From Thalassospira marina (lineage in GTDB: Bacteria; Pseudomonadota; Alphaproteobacteria; Rhodospirillales; Thalassospiraceae): a DNA stretch of 64,000 bases. Shown here one piece after another: positions 45,286 through 54,526 of the stretch. Each line of letters starts with the position of its first letter. Position 1 is the first letter of the stretch. The notes below the pieces were generated by a model. It did not search any database. It saw only the letters and a list, made by a program, of their open reading frames with translations, and was not told the origin of the DNA. Location: assembly GCF_002844375.1 (NCBI RefSeq), contig NZ_CP024200.1:171501-235500 (forward strand), read 5' to 3'. The position numbers and the translations under genes were made by a program.

Positions 45286-47456
45286 GCAGCCTCCAGTGCG
45301 AATTGATAGGCGGCATGCTGTTCGCGGGCCTGGTCTTTCAGGGCTTCGTCCAGGCGTTCCTGGGTGATGATGCCGCGCGAAATAAGGTGTGTGCCAAGCG
45401 ATTCCTTTTCCGGGTCATAATCGATCAGGGCCTGGTTAAACAGGGCTGCCGATACGATCCCGCGCACCTGCAAAAGTTCACCCAGCATGACCTGATGCTG
45501 GCAAATATGTTCGATCCGGTCGCGATGGTTGCTATTGGCGCGGGCAAATTCCAGAACGGTGCGGGTTTCCTCGTTCTGGTGGCGGTCGCTATACCAGTTG
45601 CGCAGGGCAAGGGTTACGCGGCCCTGCGGGGCAAGCCGGCAGGAAACAGGCTGTTTTAACTGCCGGCTGATCGCGCCCAGCGACACCTGACTGATGGGGC
45701 GTTCGGATGCCAAAACAAGGGTTTCACCCTGCTGTTCAATGGGCACCACGGCGTAACGCAGCGCCAGATAACGCGGGAATTTTTCGATCAGATCGGCCGA
45801 AATGGCAAAGGGGTCCAAATCTTCCCATTCCATGCCGGCCTGTTCTGCCAGAACTTCGACCAGCTGGGTGCTGTTGATCAAGCCGCGAACCATCAATTCC
45901 CGGCCAAGGCGGCGGCGATCAGGGCTGGTAATGGCGGCTTCAAGCTGTTCGGGTGCCAACAGGCCCTTTTGGATCAGGCGTTGACCAATGGGCACCTGTG
46001 CGGTGGCATCAACGGTGGGAAATTCGTGCGAGGTCTTATCCCAGGCAACCCGGCGGGAATCTCCGATTTTGACAACCTGGCGCAAGGCCCGCAAATTGGC
46101 GCAGAAATTGATAACGTTGCTCCAGACCACGCGGGGAATGGAAAGCAGGCCCTGATGGATGCCATAAAACCGCGTGACGAAATAGCACCGTTGAAACAGC
46201 CGGTTGGCCAGCAAAACGCCATTGCACAGCAAAACCGCCTGCAATGCCGGGTCATCCCCCAGGATAGAGGGGAAATGCCAGGCTTCGGGAACAAAGGTGG
46301 TGATCAGCCACATGATCAGGGTTACAACCAGCAGAATATTGACCAGCAAACCCAACAGGTTGGTCAGCAAACCGCGCCGGTCGCGCCACAGGAAATAGTT
46401 GATCACGCCACGCGGGCTCCAGCCCAGATTGCTAGTTCCCTGGAATACGATGCCGGTAATCCAGCGGGATTTCTGGCGCACCGCATGGCCAAAGGAACGC
46501 GGGAAATGTTCACGTACGCAAATGACCTGGGCGGTGGCGCGGTTCATGCCGGGAACCCAGCGGGTTTTTAACGCCAGGCTGGGGTCAGAAACCGAAAACC
46601 GGGCAAAAATGCACACCATGCCCTTTTGTTTCAGGCGGAAACCGATATCGTAATCTTCCGTCAGACTTTGCACGTCAAAGGCAATGCCGTCGCCATCTTC
46701 AAGCAGGGCAGCAATGGCGCGGCGGCTAAAACAGGTGCCAACACCGGCACTGGGCACCTGGCCGGAAAGGGCCTCGCGCACGATAACGTCCTTGCCGTGA
46801 TATTCGGCAAATTCGTCGGCATAATGCCCGGCGGTAAAGCCCCACCATTTTGGTGGATAGGGGTATACAGGAACCTGGATCAGGTCCTTTTTGGGCAGCA
46901 GATAGTTAAACAGGCGCAATTCGAGCGGCGAAATAACGTCTTCGGCATCATGCAGGATAAAACCGGCAAACTGGATGCTGGCATTGGCCTCGAAGGTTAA
47001 AATGGCATCAATGATATTGTTCAGGCAGTCGGCCTTGCTTGTCGGGCCGGGGCGCACACAAACCACTTTGTGCACATTGGGAAACTGCTTGCACACTGCA
47101 TCAACATCGCGCTGGGTGTCGGGGTCGTTGGGATAGGTGCCAACAAAGATCTGATAGTTTTCGTAATCCAGTGTTGCCGCCGCAAGGCGGGCCATTTCAC
47201 CAACCACGCCGACCTCCTGCCAGGCTGGGACCATGATGGCAAGGGGCTTTTCCGGCACGCCATACAGGCGTTTCTGGTCGGCCGGGGCGTATTTGTCATA
47301 AATGCGGAAATGGCGAAAACAGGTGCGCGCCCAATAAACGATATCAATAAACAGATCATCGATCCCCAGCAGGAAAATCGTCCCGGCCAGAATGATCACA
47401 ACGATTTTAAGCGCAAAGAAAACGTAGATCAGCGCATCAACCAGTTCGAAACTCAT
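45282..47456 (-). CDS. nfrB: NfrB-like membrane glycosyltransferase with MshEN c-di-GMP-binding motifs
   Basis: 724 residues from ATG 47456, which overlaps the wecB stop (ATGA); ATG 47462 is also possible. The GT2 catalytic domain follows an N-terminal membrane helix: M-V-P-A-W-Q-E near 76, H-D-A-E-D at 169-173, T-E-D near 266-268 (catalytic base region) and Q-K-S-R-W at 328-332. Membrane helices follow to ~430. Residues ~489-620 form an MshEN-type domain whose second half fits the 24-residue c-di-GMP motif at every position: R516, L517, G518, L521, G525, L532, L536, Q539. Another pair of such half-motifs occurs at the C-terminus (from ~660 and 686). It probably polymerises a ManNAc-type glycan under c-di-GMP control. 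Confidence 0.9.
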   Translation of the reverse strand: MSFELVDALIYVFFALKIVVIILAGTIFLLGIDDLFIDIVYWARTCFRHFRIYDKYAPADQKRLYGVPEKPLAIMVPAWQEVGVVGEMARLAAATLDYENYQIFVGTYPNDPDTQRDVDAVCKQFPNVHKVVCVRPGPTSKADCLNNIIDAILTFEANASIQFAGFILHDAEDVISPLELRLFNYLLPKKDLIQVPVYPYPPKWWGFTAGHYADEFAEYHGKDVIVREALSGQVPSAGVGTCFSRRAIAALLEDGDGIAFDVQSLTEDYDIGFRLKQKGMVCIFARFSVSDPSLALKTRWVPGMNRATAQVICVREHFPRSFGHAVRQKSRWITGIVFQGTSNLGWSPRGVINYFLWRDRRGLLTNLLGLLVNILLVVTLIMWLITTFVPEAWHFPSILGDDPALQAVLLCNGVLLANRLFQRCYFVTRFYGIHQGLLSIPRVVWSNVINFCANLRALRQVVKIGDSRRVAWDKTSHEFPTVDATAQVPIGQRLIQKGLLAPEQLEAAITSPDRRRLGRELMVRGLINSTQLVEVLAEQAGMEWEDLDPFAISADLIEKFPRYLALRYAVVPIEQQGETLVLASERPISQVSLGAISRQLKQPVSCRLAPQGRVTLALRNWYSDRHQNEETRTVLEFARANSNHRDRIEHICQHQVMLGELLQVRGIVSAALFNQALIDYDPEKESLGTHLISRGIITQERLDEALKDQAREQHAAYQFALEAA

Positions 47457-48604
47457 GCGCATTCATCCAGTGATTGCGAACGTTTCCATTCCTGCAGGCG
47501 TTTGACAATGCGTTCACAGGCATGGCCATCGCCAAACGGGCTGCGCGCGGTGGCAAATTCGCTGTAATAGACCGGGTCTTCGATCAGGCGAATGGTCTGG
47601 GCGATGATCTTTTCCCGATCCGTACCAACCAGCATATCACGGTCCTGATCGCGGCCGGATGGCCGTTCGGTCACGTTGCGCAGGACCATTACCGGTTTGC
47701 CAAGGGCGGGGGCTTCTTCCTGCACACCGCCGGAATCGGTCATGATCAGATAGGCATTGTTCATCAGCCAGACGAAATGCTGGTAATCCTGCGGTGGAAC
47801 CAAAAAGATATTGTCGTGATGGCCCAGCATCCGGTGCACCACATCATGAACACGCGGGTTCATGTGCACAGGATAAACAAATTGGATATCAGGGTAACGG
47901 TGTGCCAGTTCGGACAGGGCCAGGCATATCTGCTCAAAGCCATGTCCTAGACTTTCGCGGCGGTGACCCGTGATCAGCACCATTTTCCGCGCCGGGTTGA
48001 TCCGGGTAAGTGGGGATCCGGGTGCGGGCTGCCAGCCGGTTTCATCAAGCTGGTTTTTCATCCATAGCAGCGCATCAATCACGGTATTGCCGGTTACGAC
48101 GATGCAATTATCAAAAATGCCTTCGCTTAGAAGGTTCAATTTTGCCTGTTCTGTCGGCGGGAAATGCAGGTTTGCCAAAACACCGGTCAGGCGGCGGTTG
48201 GCTTCTTCGGGCCAGGGAGATTGCAGGTCGCCTGTGCGCAAACCGGCCTCAATATGGGCAACCGGAATATGGCGGTGAAATGCTGCAAGGCAGGCGATAA
48301 AACTGGTGGTGGTATCACCATGGACCAGTACGATATCAGGCTGGTTTTGCTGATAGCTTTGATCAAGCTTTTCAAGCAGCACCTTTGACAGACCATTCAA
48401 TGTCTGATCGCGGGTCATGACATCAAGGTCTTCGTCAAGATGCAGGTCAAAAGCCGAAATAACAGATGCAAGCATTTCGCGATGCTGGCCGGTGGAACAG
48501 ATGTGCAAATCAATATCGGGCTGGTTTTGAAGCAGGCGCGCCAACGGCGCCATCTTGATTGCTTCGGGGCGGGTACCAAAAACCATCATGACTTTAAGGT
48601 TCAT
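47453..48604 (-). CDS. wecB: UDP-N-acetylglucosamine 2-epimerase (non-hydrolysing)
   Basis: 383 residues, normal length for WecB. Typical motifs are F-G-T-R-P-E-A-I-K-M-A-P near residue 8, V-H-G-D-T-T-T near 94, H-I-E-A-G-L-R-T near 116, G-H-R-R-E-S near 212 and T-D-S-G-G-V-Q-E-E near 290, covering the UDP and catalytic residues. It interconverts UDP-GlcNAc and UDP-ManNAc. It is the first gene of the overlapping wecB-nfrB-nfrA-ybcH-like unit. In E. coli WecB is also known as NfrC, since it is needed for the N4 glycan receptor, so the operon supplies its own UDP-ManNAc. Confidence 0.95.
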   Translation of the reverse strand: MNLKVMMVFGTRPEAIKMAPLARLLQNQPDIDLHICSTGQHREMLASVISAFDLHLDEDLDVMTRDQTLNGLSKVLLEKLDQSYQQNQPDIVLVHGDTTTSFIACLAAFHRHIPVAHIEAGLRTGDLQSPWPEEANRRLTGVLANLHFPPTEQAKLNLLSEGIFDNCIVVTGNTVIDALLWMKNQLDETGWQPAPGSPLTRINPARKMVLITGHRRESLGHGFEQICLALSELAHRYPDIQFVYPVHMNPRVHDVVHRMLGHHDNIFLVPPQDYQHFVWLMNNAYLIMTDSGGVQEEAPALGKPVMVLRNVTERPSGRDQDRDMLVGTDREKIIAQTIRLIEDPVYYSEFATARSPFGDGHACERIVKRLQEWKRSQSLDECA

Positions 48605-49167
48605 TTTTATCTCGATTACTGTTCTTGGTCTCTGTTCGGCACGGCCTGATGCTATTTCAGGAAGTATTTCATTCCTGATGCTCGCGAAAAATATATGTAT
48701 TCATTGGGTACGATTGTTTAAGTGAATTGGTTCAATTAAACGAAAGTCGATATTTATTGTTCCATGTTCGGCAAAATAATGGCGTTATTTGACTTCAAAT
48801 TGCCAAAATTAGACGAAGCTAAAACCATCCATGTAAATGAATGTTTTCTGATATATCGCTGGATTTCAATTGATTGTCAAAATCACAATTCTGACGAATT
48901 ATTACAATTGTGCGGGGGAATTCTTTTTAAAGTACAATTATTTATGGAATATTCGTTCTTAAAACGATTGCAGAGATTGGAGAATCTCAAGTATTTCGCC
49001 AAAAAATCGTAATTTTATCTAAAATAATATTTTAGATGCTATTTTATTCAATCAATAATTACATCGATCAAAATAGCGTGTTTTACCCTTCAGGGTGCAG
49101 GGATGGGTTAGGGAATTTACCTTACGGGTGAGATATCCCTATCCCGTGCCGGAAGCGTGAAATTCTG
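48605..49167. promoter_or_regulatory. AT-rich control region upstream of wecB-nfr operon, with 21-bp palindrome
   Basis: 563 bases much richer in A+T than any flank. They contain the wecB promoter (minus strand) and the 3' end of the FadB-like gene. A perfect palindrome, ATCTAAAATA-A-TATTTTAGAT, lies at 49017-49037. An 82-codon open frame at 48764-49012 has no Shine-Dalgarno and no family likeness, and I do not call it a gene. The low GC could reflect silencing by an H-NS/Ros/MucR-type protein, or past transfer. No insertion-sequence ends are visible. Confidence 0.5.
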
Positions 49168-51156
49168 TCAGGCGGATGAGGCCTGATTGCGTTTCATAAA
49201 CATCGGCCCGCCGCGAAAACGCGGGAAGCCATAACCGTTAATCATGACCACATCAATCGCATCGGCCGTTTGGGCGATGCCTTCCTGCAGGATTTTATCG
49301 CCTTCGCGTTGCATGGCGGAAATGATCGCATTGATGATTTCAGTTTGGTCAAACGGGCGGCGTTTTATGCCTTTGCGGGCGGATTCCTGCTCGATCAGGC
49401 GGGTAACGTCGGGGTCCGGGCGCGGCGGTGATTTGGCATCGTCATAAATAAACCAGCCCCTGCCGGTTTTGCGGCCAAACCGGCCCTGTTCACACAGATA
49501 ATCGCCAAGGGCGACATAGCGTTCGGCAGGGTCGCGCGTGGCGGCCTGGCGTTGCCGGGTTTTCCACGAAATTTCCAGCCCGGCCATGTCCTGCATGGCA
49601 AACAGGCCCATGGGAAAACCAAAATCGGTCATGGCGGCGTCGATCTGTTCGGGATAGGCGCCATCTTCGATCATATATTCGCACTGTTTGCGATAGGCCG
49701 ACATGATGCGGTTGCCGATAAACCCGTCGCAAACGCCGGTGGGAACCGCAATTTTCCCCAATTTGCGGGCAAATGATAGCGCCGTTGCCAGGGTTTGCGG
49801 GTTGGCGCCATCGGTGCAAACAACTTCCAGCAGCTTCATGATATGGGCGGGCGAGAAAAAATGCAGCCCAATCACCCGTTCAGGGCTGGAAACGCTGCAG
49901 GCAAGCGCATTGATATCAAGATAGGACGTGTTCGAGGCAATGATGGTGTCGCTGCCAACGGTTGCAGCAATGCTGGCAAAGACGTCCTTTTTAACGGCGA
50001 AATCCTCGAACACGGCTTCGATCACCAGTCCGGTGGGGGCCAGTGTCGCATAATCCGTGCTACCGGTCAGTTTTGCCAGAAGCTGATCAAAGCGGGATGG
50101 TGAAATGATGCCGCGTTTCAGGCTGCTTTGCAGATGGCGGCTGACATTTTCATGCCCGCTGGCAAGGGCAGCCTCATCACGTTCAATCATCACGACGTCA
50201 TAGCCCGCCAACAGGCAGGCCGTTGCAATGCCAGCCCCCATCAGGCCGCCGCCAATAATGCCGATTGTCGCCAGGTCGGTTGGGGTTATGTCGCGGGTGA
50301 CTGGCAACTTGGCAACGTTCTTTTCAGCCATGAAAATATGGCGCAACGCACGTGATTGTTCGCCATCGCGCAAGGCAACAAATTGCTGCCTTTCGTGGGC
50401 CAGCGCCTGATCGGCTGGAAGGCCAAGATTTTCGCGGACGGTTTTAACCGCAATAACGGGTGCAACGGCGCCCCGTGCCCTTTGCGCCGTTTGCGCGATC
50501 AGGGATTCCCAATCGATATTTGCCGGGCGGTGGGAAGTTACAGTGGCTGTGGCAGTAGCAAGGGCAGGGGGGCAGGGCAGGGATGAAACCCTGTTGGCAA
50601 AGGCAATGGCGGCGGCAAGCAAATCGTTATCTGCCGGTGTGATTTCGTCAATCAGGCCCCAGTCCAGGGCAGTCGCGGCCGATATTGGCTTGCCATTGGC
50701 AATAAGGGATATCGCATTTTCTGCACCGATCAGGCGCGGGGCACGCACAGTGCCACCCGCACCGGGGATCAGACCCAGATTAACCTCGGGAAAGCCAAGG
50801 CGGGTTGTGGCGCTGGCGATGCGGTAATGACAGCCAAGTGCAACTTCAAGCCCGCCGCCTAACACGGTGCCATGCAAGGCGGCGATGATGGGAATGGGCA
50901 ATGCTTCCAATGCCAGAATTACATCAGGCAGCAGCGGGTCGCGGGCAGGCTGGTTAAATTCGCCAATATCGGCCCCGGCGATAAAGGTTTTGCCGTGGCA
51001 GGACAGAATAATCGCATTAACGGCCGAATTTTGCCCGATATCAGCCAGCGCATCGACCAATCTGCTGCGCACCGCGTGGCTGGTGGCATTGATTGGCGGA
51101 TTATCAATGGTGATGATGGCAAGATTTTCGGTAAATTCGACCGTTACTGCAGGCAT
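49168..51156 (-). CDS. FadB/FadJ-type enoyl-CoA hydratase / 3-hydroxyacyl-CoA dehydrogenase
   Basis: 662 residues from ATG 51156 with GGAG eight bases upstream; the frame is open to 51174. The N-terminal crotonase domain (about 1-190) has A-G-A-D-I near 63 and a G-G-G-L-E-V-A-L-G oxyanion stretch near 103. The NAD domain begins at I-G-I-I-G-G-G-L-M-G-A-G near 300, and the catalytic His lies in G-L-H-F-F-S-P-A-H near 430. It hydrates an enoyl-CoA and oxidises the 3-hydroxyacyl-CoA. It follows the formamidase gene with its ATG one base after that stop, so it probably serves the later CoA-thioester steps of the anthranilate pathway encoded divergently. Confidence 0.92.
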   Translation of the reverse strand: MPAVTVEFTENLAIITIDNPPINATSHAVRSRLVDALADIGQNSAVNAIILSCHGKTFIAGADIGEFNQPARDPLLPDVILALEALPIPIIAALHGTVLGGGLEVALGCHYRIASATTRLGFPEVNLGLIPGAGGTVRAPRLIGAENAISLIANGKPISAATALDWGLIDEITPADNDLLAAAIAFANRVSSLPCPPALATATATVTSHRPANIDWESLIAQTAQRARGAVAPVIAVKTVRENLGLPADQALAHERQQFVALRDGEQSRALRHIFMAEKNVAKLPVTRDITPTDLATIGIIGGGLMGAGIATACLLAGYDVVMIERDEAALASGHENVSRHLQSSLKRGIISPSRFDQLLAKLTGSTDYATLAPTGLVIEAVFEDFAVKKDVFASIAATVGSDTIIASNTSYLDINALACSVSSPERVIGLHFFSPAHIMKLLEVVCTDGANPQTLATALSFARKLGKIAVPTGVCDGFIGNRIMSAYRKQCEYMIEDGAYPEQIDAAMTDFGFPMGLFAMQDMAGLEISWKTRQRQAATRDPAERYVALGDYLCEQGRFGRKTGRGWFIYDDAKSPPRPDPDVTRLIEQESARKGIKRRPFDQTEIINAIISAMQREGDKILQEGIAQTADAIDVVMINGYGFPRFRGGPMFMKRNQASSA

Positions 51157-51157
51157 T

Positions 51158-52006
51158 TTATTCTCCGTCGTCAATAATGCCGGCCAGAAGGCAGCAGGTC
51201 ATATCGGATTCCGGGTCGGCCAGATCGCCAATAACATTGAAATGGTGGCGGTCCGGGGCATGGATGCTTTGGGTCGTGGCACCAAGGCCGGTCCAGATAT
51301 TTGCCAGAAGGTCGTTCTGGCGGACAAATTCGGGTCTTTCATCGGCCCCCACCCAGCAGGTCACCTGTGCAGCCCGATCCCCCGGGCGCGCCGGGGCCAG
51401 CAGGGCCGCACTTTCGCTGATAGCCTCAGGAATATCGATATTTAATACCTGGTTCATCGCGGTGTTGCGCAATGGCCGCAAATCATGCAGGCCGCTGATC
51501 GACATGACGTGATGGATGCGATCAAGCGTTGCCGGGGCAAGTGGGCTATCGGCACAGATCATGCGGCTGACAAGATGGCCGCCAGCCGAATGGCCCGACA
51601 AATGAATTGGCCCGGCAATGGTGCCTGCCGCATGGTCAATGGCAGCGGCAATTTGCCGGGTGATGCTGGCAAGGCGGGCTTCGGGTGCAAGGGTGTAACT
51701 GGGTAGGCAAACCGCCCAGCCGCGTTTGATCGCACCATTGGCAAGGTGCGACCAGGTTGATTTATCAAATGCCTTCCAATAGCCGCCATGGACAAACACC
51801 ATCAGGCCTTTGGGCGTGTTTTCGGGTAGGAACAGGTCATATTTTTCGCGCTCATGCGGGCCATAGGCCACATCGATGTTTGCGCGGCCCGCCGCAATCA
51901 GGCCATCGCGAAATGCGCTGGCTTCCTTTGTCCAAAGCGGCGGAAAGCTGGCGGCATTTTCGATGTGATCGCCATTGGCATAGGCATCGTCCCAGTCCCT
52001 GATCAT
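51158..52006 (-). CDS. Alpha/beta-hydrolase, probable kynurenine formamidase (arylformamidase)
   Basis: 282 residues from ATG 52006, with GGGA nine bases upstream; the frame extends to 52063. It is an alpha/beta hydrolase with the oxyanion motif H-G-G-Y-W near residue 74, nucleophile elbow G-H-S-A-G-G-H near 141 and terminal H-H-F-N-V near 254. It resembles the eukaryotic-type arylformamidase rather than the metal-dependent KynB. Context supports N-formylkynurenine hydrolysis: tryptophan dioxygenase and kynureninase lie in the divergent operon, and no KynB is visible. Other esterase activity remains possible. Confidence 0.8.
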   Translation of the reverse strand: MIRDWDDAYANGDHIENAASFPPLWTKEASAFRDGLIAAGRANIDVAYGPHEREKYDLFLPENTPKGLMVFVHGGYWKAFDKSTWSHLANGAIKRGWAVCLPSYTLAPEARLASITRQIAAAIDHAAGTIAGPIHLSGHSAGGHLVSRMICADSPLAPATLDRIHHVMSISGLHDLRPLRNTAMNQVLNIDIPEAISESAALLAPARPGDRAAQVTCWVGADERPEFVRQNDLLANIWTGLGATTQSIHAPDRHHFNVIGDLADPESDMTCCLLAGIIDDGE

Positions 52007-52228
52007 GGCTGATTTCCCTGTTGGTTTTGCAGTAAGCACAAAGACATGGACCGATTGCAGCATGGATGCAACCGCGTTCTGGGTGCCTTTGGCGATGCCC
52101 TGATTTCATCAGCCTAGCGAATTTGGAAATTATTTTAAACATAAAATATTTAGACTTGAACTAGGCAGAAAGCAGGCGTACCGTTTCTCCATTCATCCCG
52201 TAACACGACATCATAAAAGGGGGATCAG
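52007..52228. promoter_or_regulatory. Divergent promoter region of tryptophan/anthranilate genes with MarR-like operator candidate
   Basis: This separates the formamidase operon (minus) from the monooxygenase operon (plus). At 52136-52152 an AT-rich imperfect palindrome of form TAAA-n-AT-n3-AT-n-TTTA has six matched bases per half. MarR regulators often bind such sites, and a MarR gene lies inside the plus operon. Good Shine-Dalgarno sequences precede both first genes. Confidence 0.45.
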
Positions 52229-54526
52229 GTGAGAATTGCATGTTTGGGTGGTGGCCCCGCCGGGCTTTATTTTGCCATATCCATGAAGTTGCGTGATCCT
52301 TCGCACGACATTACTGTTTTTGAACGCAACCAGGCCGATGATACATTCGGCTGGGGTGTTGTGTTGTCCGATGAAACGCTGGCTAATCTGGCAGTGAATG
52401 ACGCCAAAAGTGCCAGTGCCATTCGCGAGAATTTTTCCTATTGGGATGACGTTGCCGTTCATTTCCGCGATGAAAAAATCGTATCGACCGGGCATGGTTT
52501 TTGCGGGATTGGCCGTAAAAAGCTTTTGATCCTGTTACAGGAACGCGCCCGCGAAGTCGGTGTTGATTTGCAGTTTGGCACTGATATCGCCGCCGCATCG
52601 GACCTTAAATCGGACTATGATCTGATTGTTGCCTGCGATGGCCTTAATTCCAGGGCGCGCAGCGAATATGCCGAGCATTTCCAGCCCGACATCGATACCC
52701 GGAAATGCAAATTCGTCTGGCTGGGCACGCACCAGAAATTCAATGATGCCTTCACCTTTATTTTCGAGGAAACCGATAAAGGCTGGGTCTGGGCGCATGC
52801 CTATCAGTTTGATGATGAAACAGCGACCTTCATCGTTGAGTGTTCCGAGGAAACCTGGGCGGCCTATGGCTTTGGCGAGATGACCAAGGAACAGTCGATC
52901 GCTACCTGCGAGGAGATTTTTGCCAAACATCTGGGCGGGCATGCCCTGATGTCGAATGCCAATCACATTCGCGGGTCGGCATGGTTAAGTTTCCCGCGCG
53001 TTTTGTGCAAAAGCTGGTCGTATGAAAATATTGTATTGATGGGCGATGCCGCGGCAACGGCGCATTTTTCCATTGGCTCGGGCACCAAGCTGGCGCTGGA
53101 AAGCGCGATTGCGCTCGCGGAATATGTCCATACCGAAGCCAGCCTACCTGCGGCCTTTGCCAAATACGAAGATGAACGGCGCCTGGAAGTATTGCGTTTG
53201 CAATCGGCAGCGCGCAATTCGATGGAATGGTTCGAGGAAGTTGAACGGTATTTCGACCTTGACCCGGTGCAGTTTACCTATTCGCTGCTAACCCGGTCCC
53301 AGCGCATCAGCCACGAAAATTTACGCCTGCGTGACCCGGCCTGGCTGGGCGATGCAGAAAACTGGTTTGCAAAGCGCGCGGGTTTGGCCCCGGCCAATGA
53401 CGCGGCCGTGCATCCCATGTTTGTGCCGTTTAAATTGCGCGAGATGACGGTGAAAAACCGCATCGTTGTGTCCCCCATGGCACAATATAAGGCCATTGAT
53501 GGTTGCCCGACCGACTGGCATTTGGTGCATTATGGCGAACGGGCCAAGGGTGGGGCGGGCCTTGTTTATACCGAAATGACCTGCGTTTCACCCGAAGGGC
53601 GCATTACACGGGGCTGCCCAGGCCTTTATACGCCCGAACAAGAAGCCGCCTGGGCGCGCATTGTCGGGTTTGTGCATAACGAAAGTGATGCCAAAATTTG
53701 CGCCCAGATCGGTCATTCCGGTGCCAAGGGTTCCACCCAGCTGGGGTGGGAAGAAATGGATGCGCCTTTAAAAGATGGCAACTGGCCGCTTTTGGCGGCA
53801 TCGGACGTGGCATGGTCGCCGAAAAACCAGAAACCACAGGCAATGATGCGCCCGGATATGGATATGGTGCGTGACCAGTTTGTGGCCGCCGCCCGGATGG
53901 CGGATCGCGCCGGGTTTGACATGATCGAAATTCACGCCGCACATGGTTATTTGCTGTCATCCTTTATCACGCCGGTTACCAATCACCGCGATGATGAATA
54001 TGGCGGCAGCCTTGAAAACCGCATGCGTTACCCGCTGGAAGTGATTTTGGCAGTGCGCGAAGTGTGGCCGGATGCAAAGCCGCTGTCGGTGCGTATTTCC
54101 GCCAATGACTGGGTGGGGGATGCGGGCATTACCCCGGCCGATGCGGTGGAAATTGCCAAAATCCTTAAGGCGCACGGCGTTGACATTTGTGATGTGTCCG
54201 CCGGGCAGACCACAAAGGATGCCCGCCCTGTTTATGGCCGTATGTTCCAGACACCGTTTTCCGACCGTATCCGCAACGAAGCCAAAATCGCAACCATGGC
54301 GGTGGGCAATATTTACGAACCGGACCATGCCAATTCCATCCTGATGGCAGGCCGAGCGGACCTGGTTTGTCTGGCACGGCCGCATCTGGCGGACCCGTAT
54401 TGGACACTTCATGCCGCAGCCCAGCTTGGCAATCGCAGCGAGGGTTGGCCGCAACCATACCTTGCCGGGCGGGACCAGCTTTGGCGGTTGGCAGAACGGA
54501 ACGACCAGATGACGGGGAAAGTATGA
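52229..54526 (+). CDS. 2-Aminobenzoyl-CoA monooxygenase/reductase (bifunctional flavoenzyme)
   Basis: 765 residues from GTG 52229 (AGGGGG upstream). The N-terminal ~390 residues are an FAD monooxygenase: G-G-G-P-A-G-L-Y at 7-14, D-G-L-N-S-R near 139, and G-D-A-A-A-T-A-H-F near 272. The C-terminal ~370 residues are an old-yellow-enzyme reductase: V-V-S-P-M-A-Q-Y-K, Q-I-G-H-S-G-A-K-G near 492, H-A-A-H-G-Y-L-L-S-S-F near 570. This fusion is characteristic of 2-aminobenzoyl-CoA monooxygenase/reductase and salicylyl-CoA 5-hydroxylase relatives. A CoA ligase of benzoate type and kynureninase in the same operon favour 2-aminobenzoyl-CoA. It hydroxylates and reduces the ring without oxygenolytic cleavage. 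Confidence 0.9.
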   Translation: MRIACLGGGPAGLYFAISMKLRDPSHDITVFERNQADDTFGWGVVLSDETLANLAVNDAKSASAIRENFSYWDDVAVHFRDEKIVSTGHGFCGIGRKKLLILLQERAREVGVDLQFGTDIAAASDLKSDYDLIVACDGLNSRARSEYAEHFQPDIDTRKCKFVWLGTHQKFNDAFTFIFEETDKGWVWAHAYQFDDETATFIVECSEETWAAYGFGEMTKEQSIATCEEIFAKHLGGHALMSNANHIRGSAWLSFPRVLCKSWSYENIVLMGDAAATAHFSIGSGTKLALESAIALAEYVHTEASLPAAFAKYEDERRLEVLRLQSAARNSMEWFEEVERYFDLDPVQFTYSLLTRSQRISHENLRLRDPAWLGDAENWFAKRAGLAPANDAAVHPMFVPFKLREMTVKNRIVVSPMAQYKAIDGCPTDWHLVHYGERAKGGAGLVYTEMTCVSPEGRITRGCPGLYTPEQEAAWARIVGFVHNESDAKICAQIGHSGAKGSTQLGWEEMDAPLKDGNWPLLAASDVAWSPKNQKPQAMMRPDMDMVRDQFVAAARMADRAGFDMIEIHAAHGYLLSSFITPVTNHRDDEYGGSLENRMRYPLEVILAVREVWPDAKPLSVRISANDWVGDAGITPADAVEIAKILKAHGVDICDVSAGQTTKDARPVYGRMFQTPFSDRIRNEAKIATMAVGNIYEPDHANSILMAGRADLVCLARPHLADPYWTLHAAAQLGNRSEGWPQPYLAGRDQLWRLAERNDQMTGKV

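Noticed and set aside
48764..49012. 82-codon ORF in the AT-rich gap upstream of wecB
   Set aside because: No Shine-Dalgarno, no family pattern, composition matches the surrounding non-coding DNA; stop-free length is modest.
48605..49167. AT-rich region as remnant of an insertion sequence or integrated element
   Set aside because: No transposase fragment, terminal inverted repeats, target-site duplication or tRNA gene seen; composition alone is not enough.
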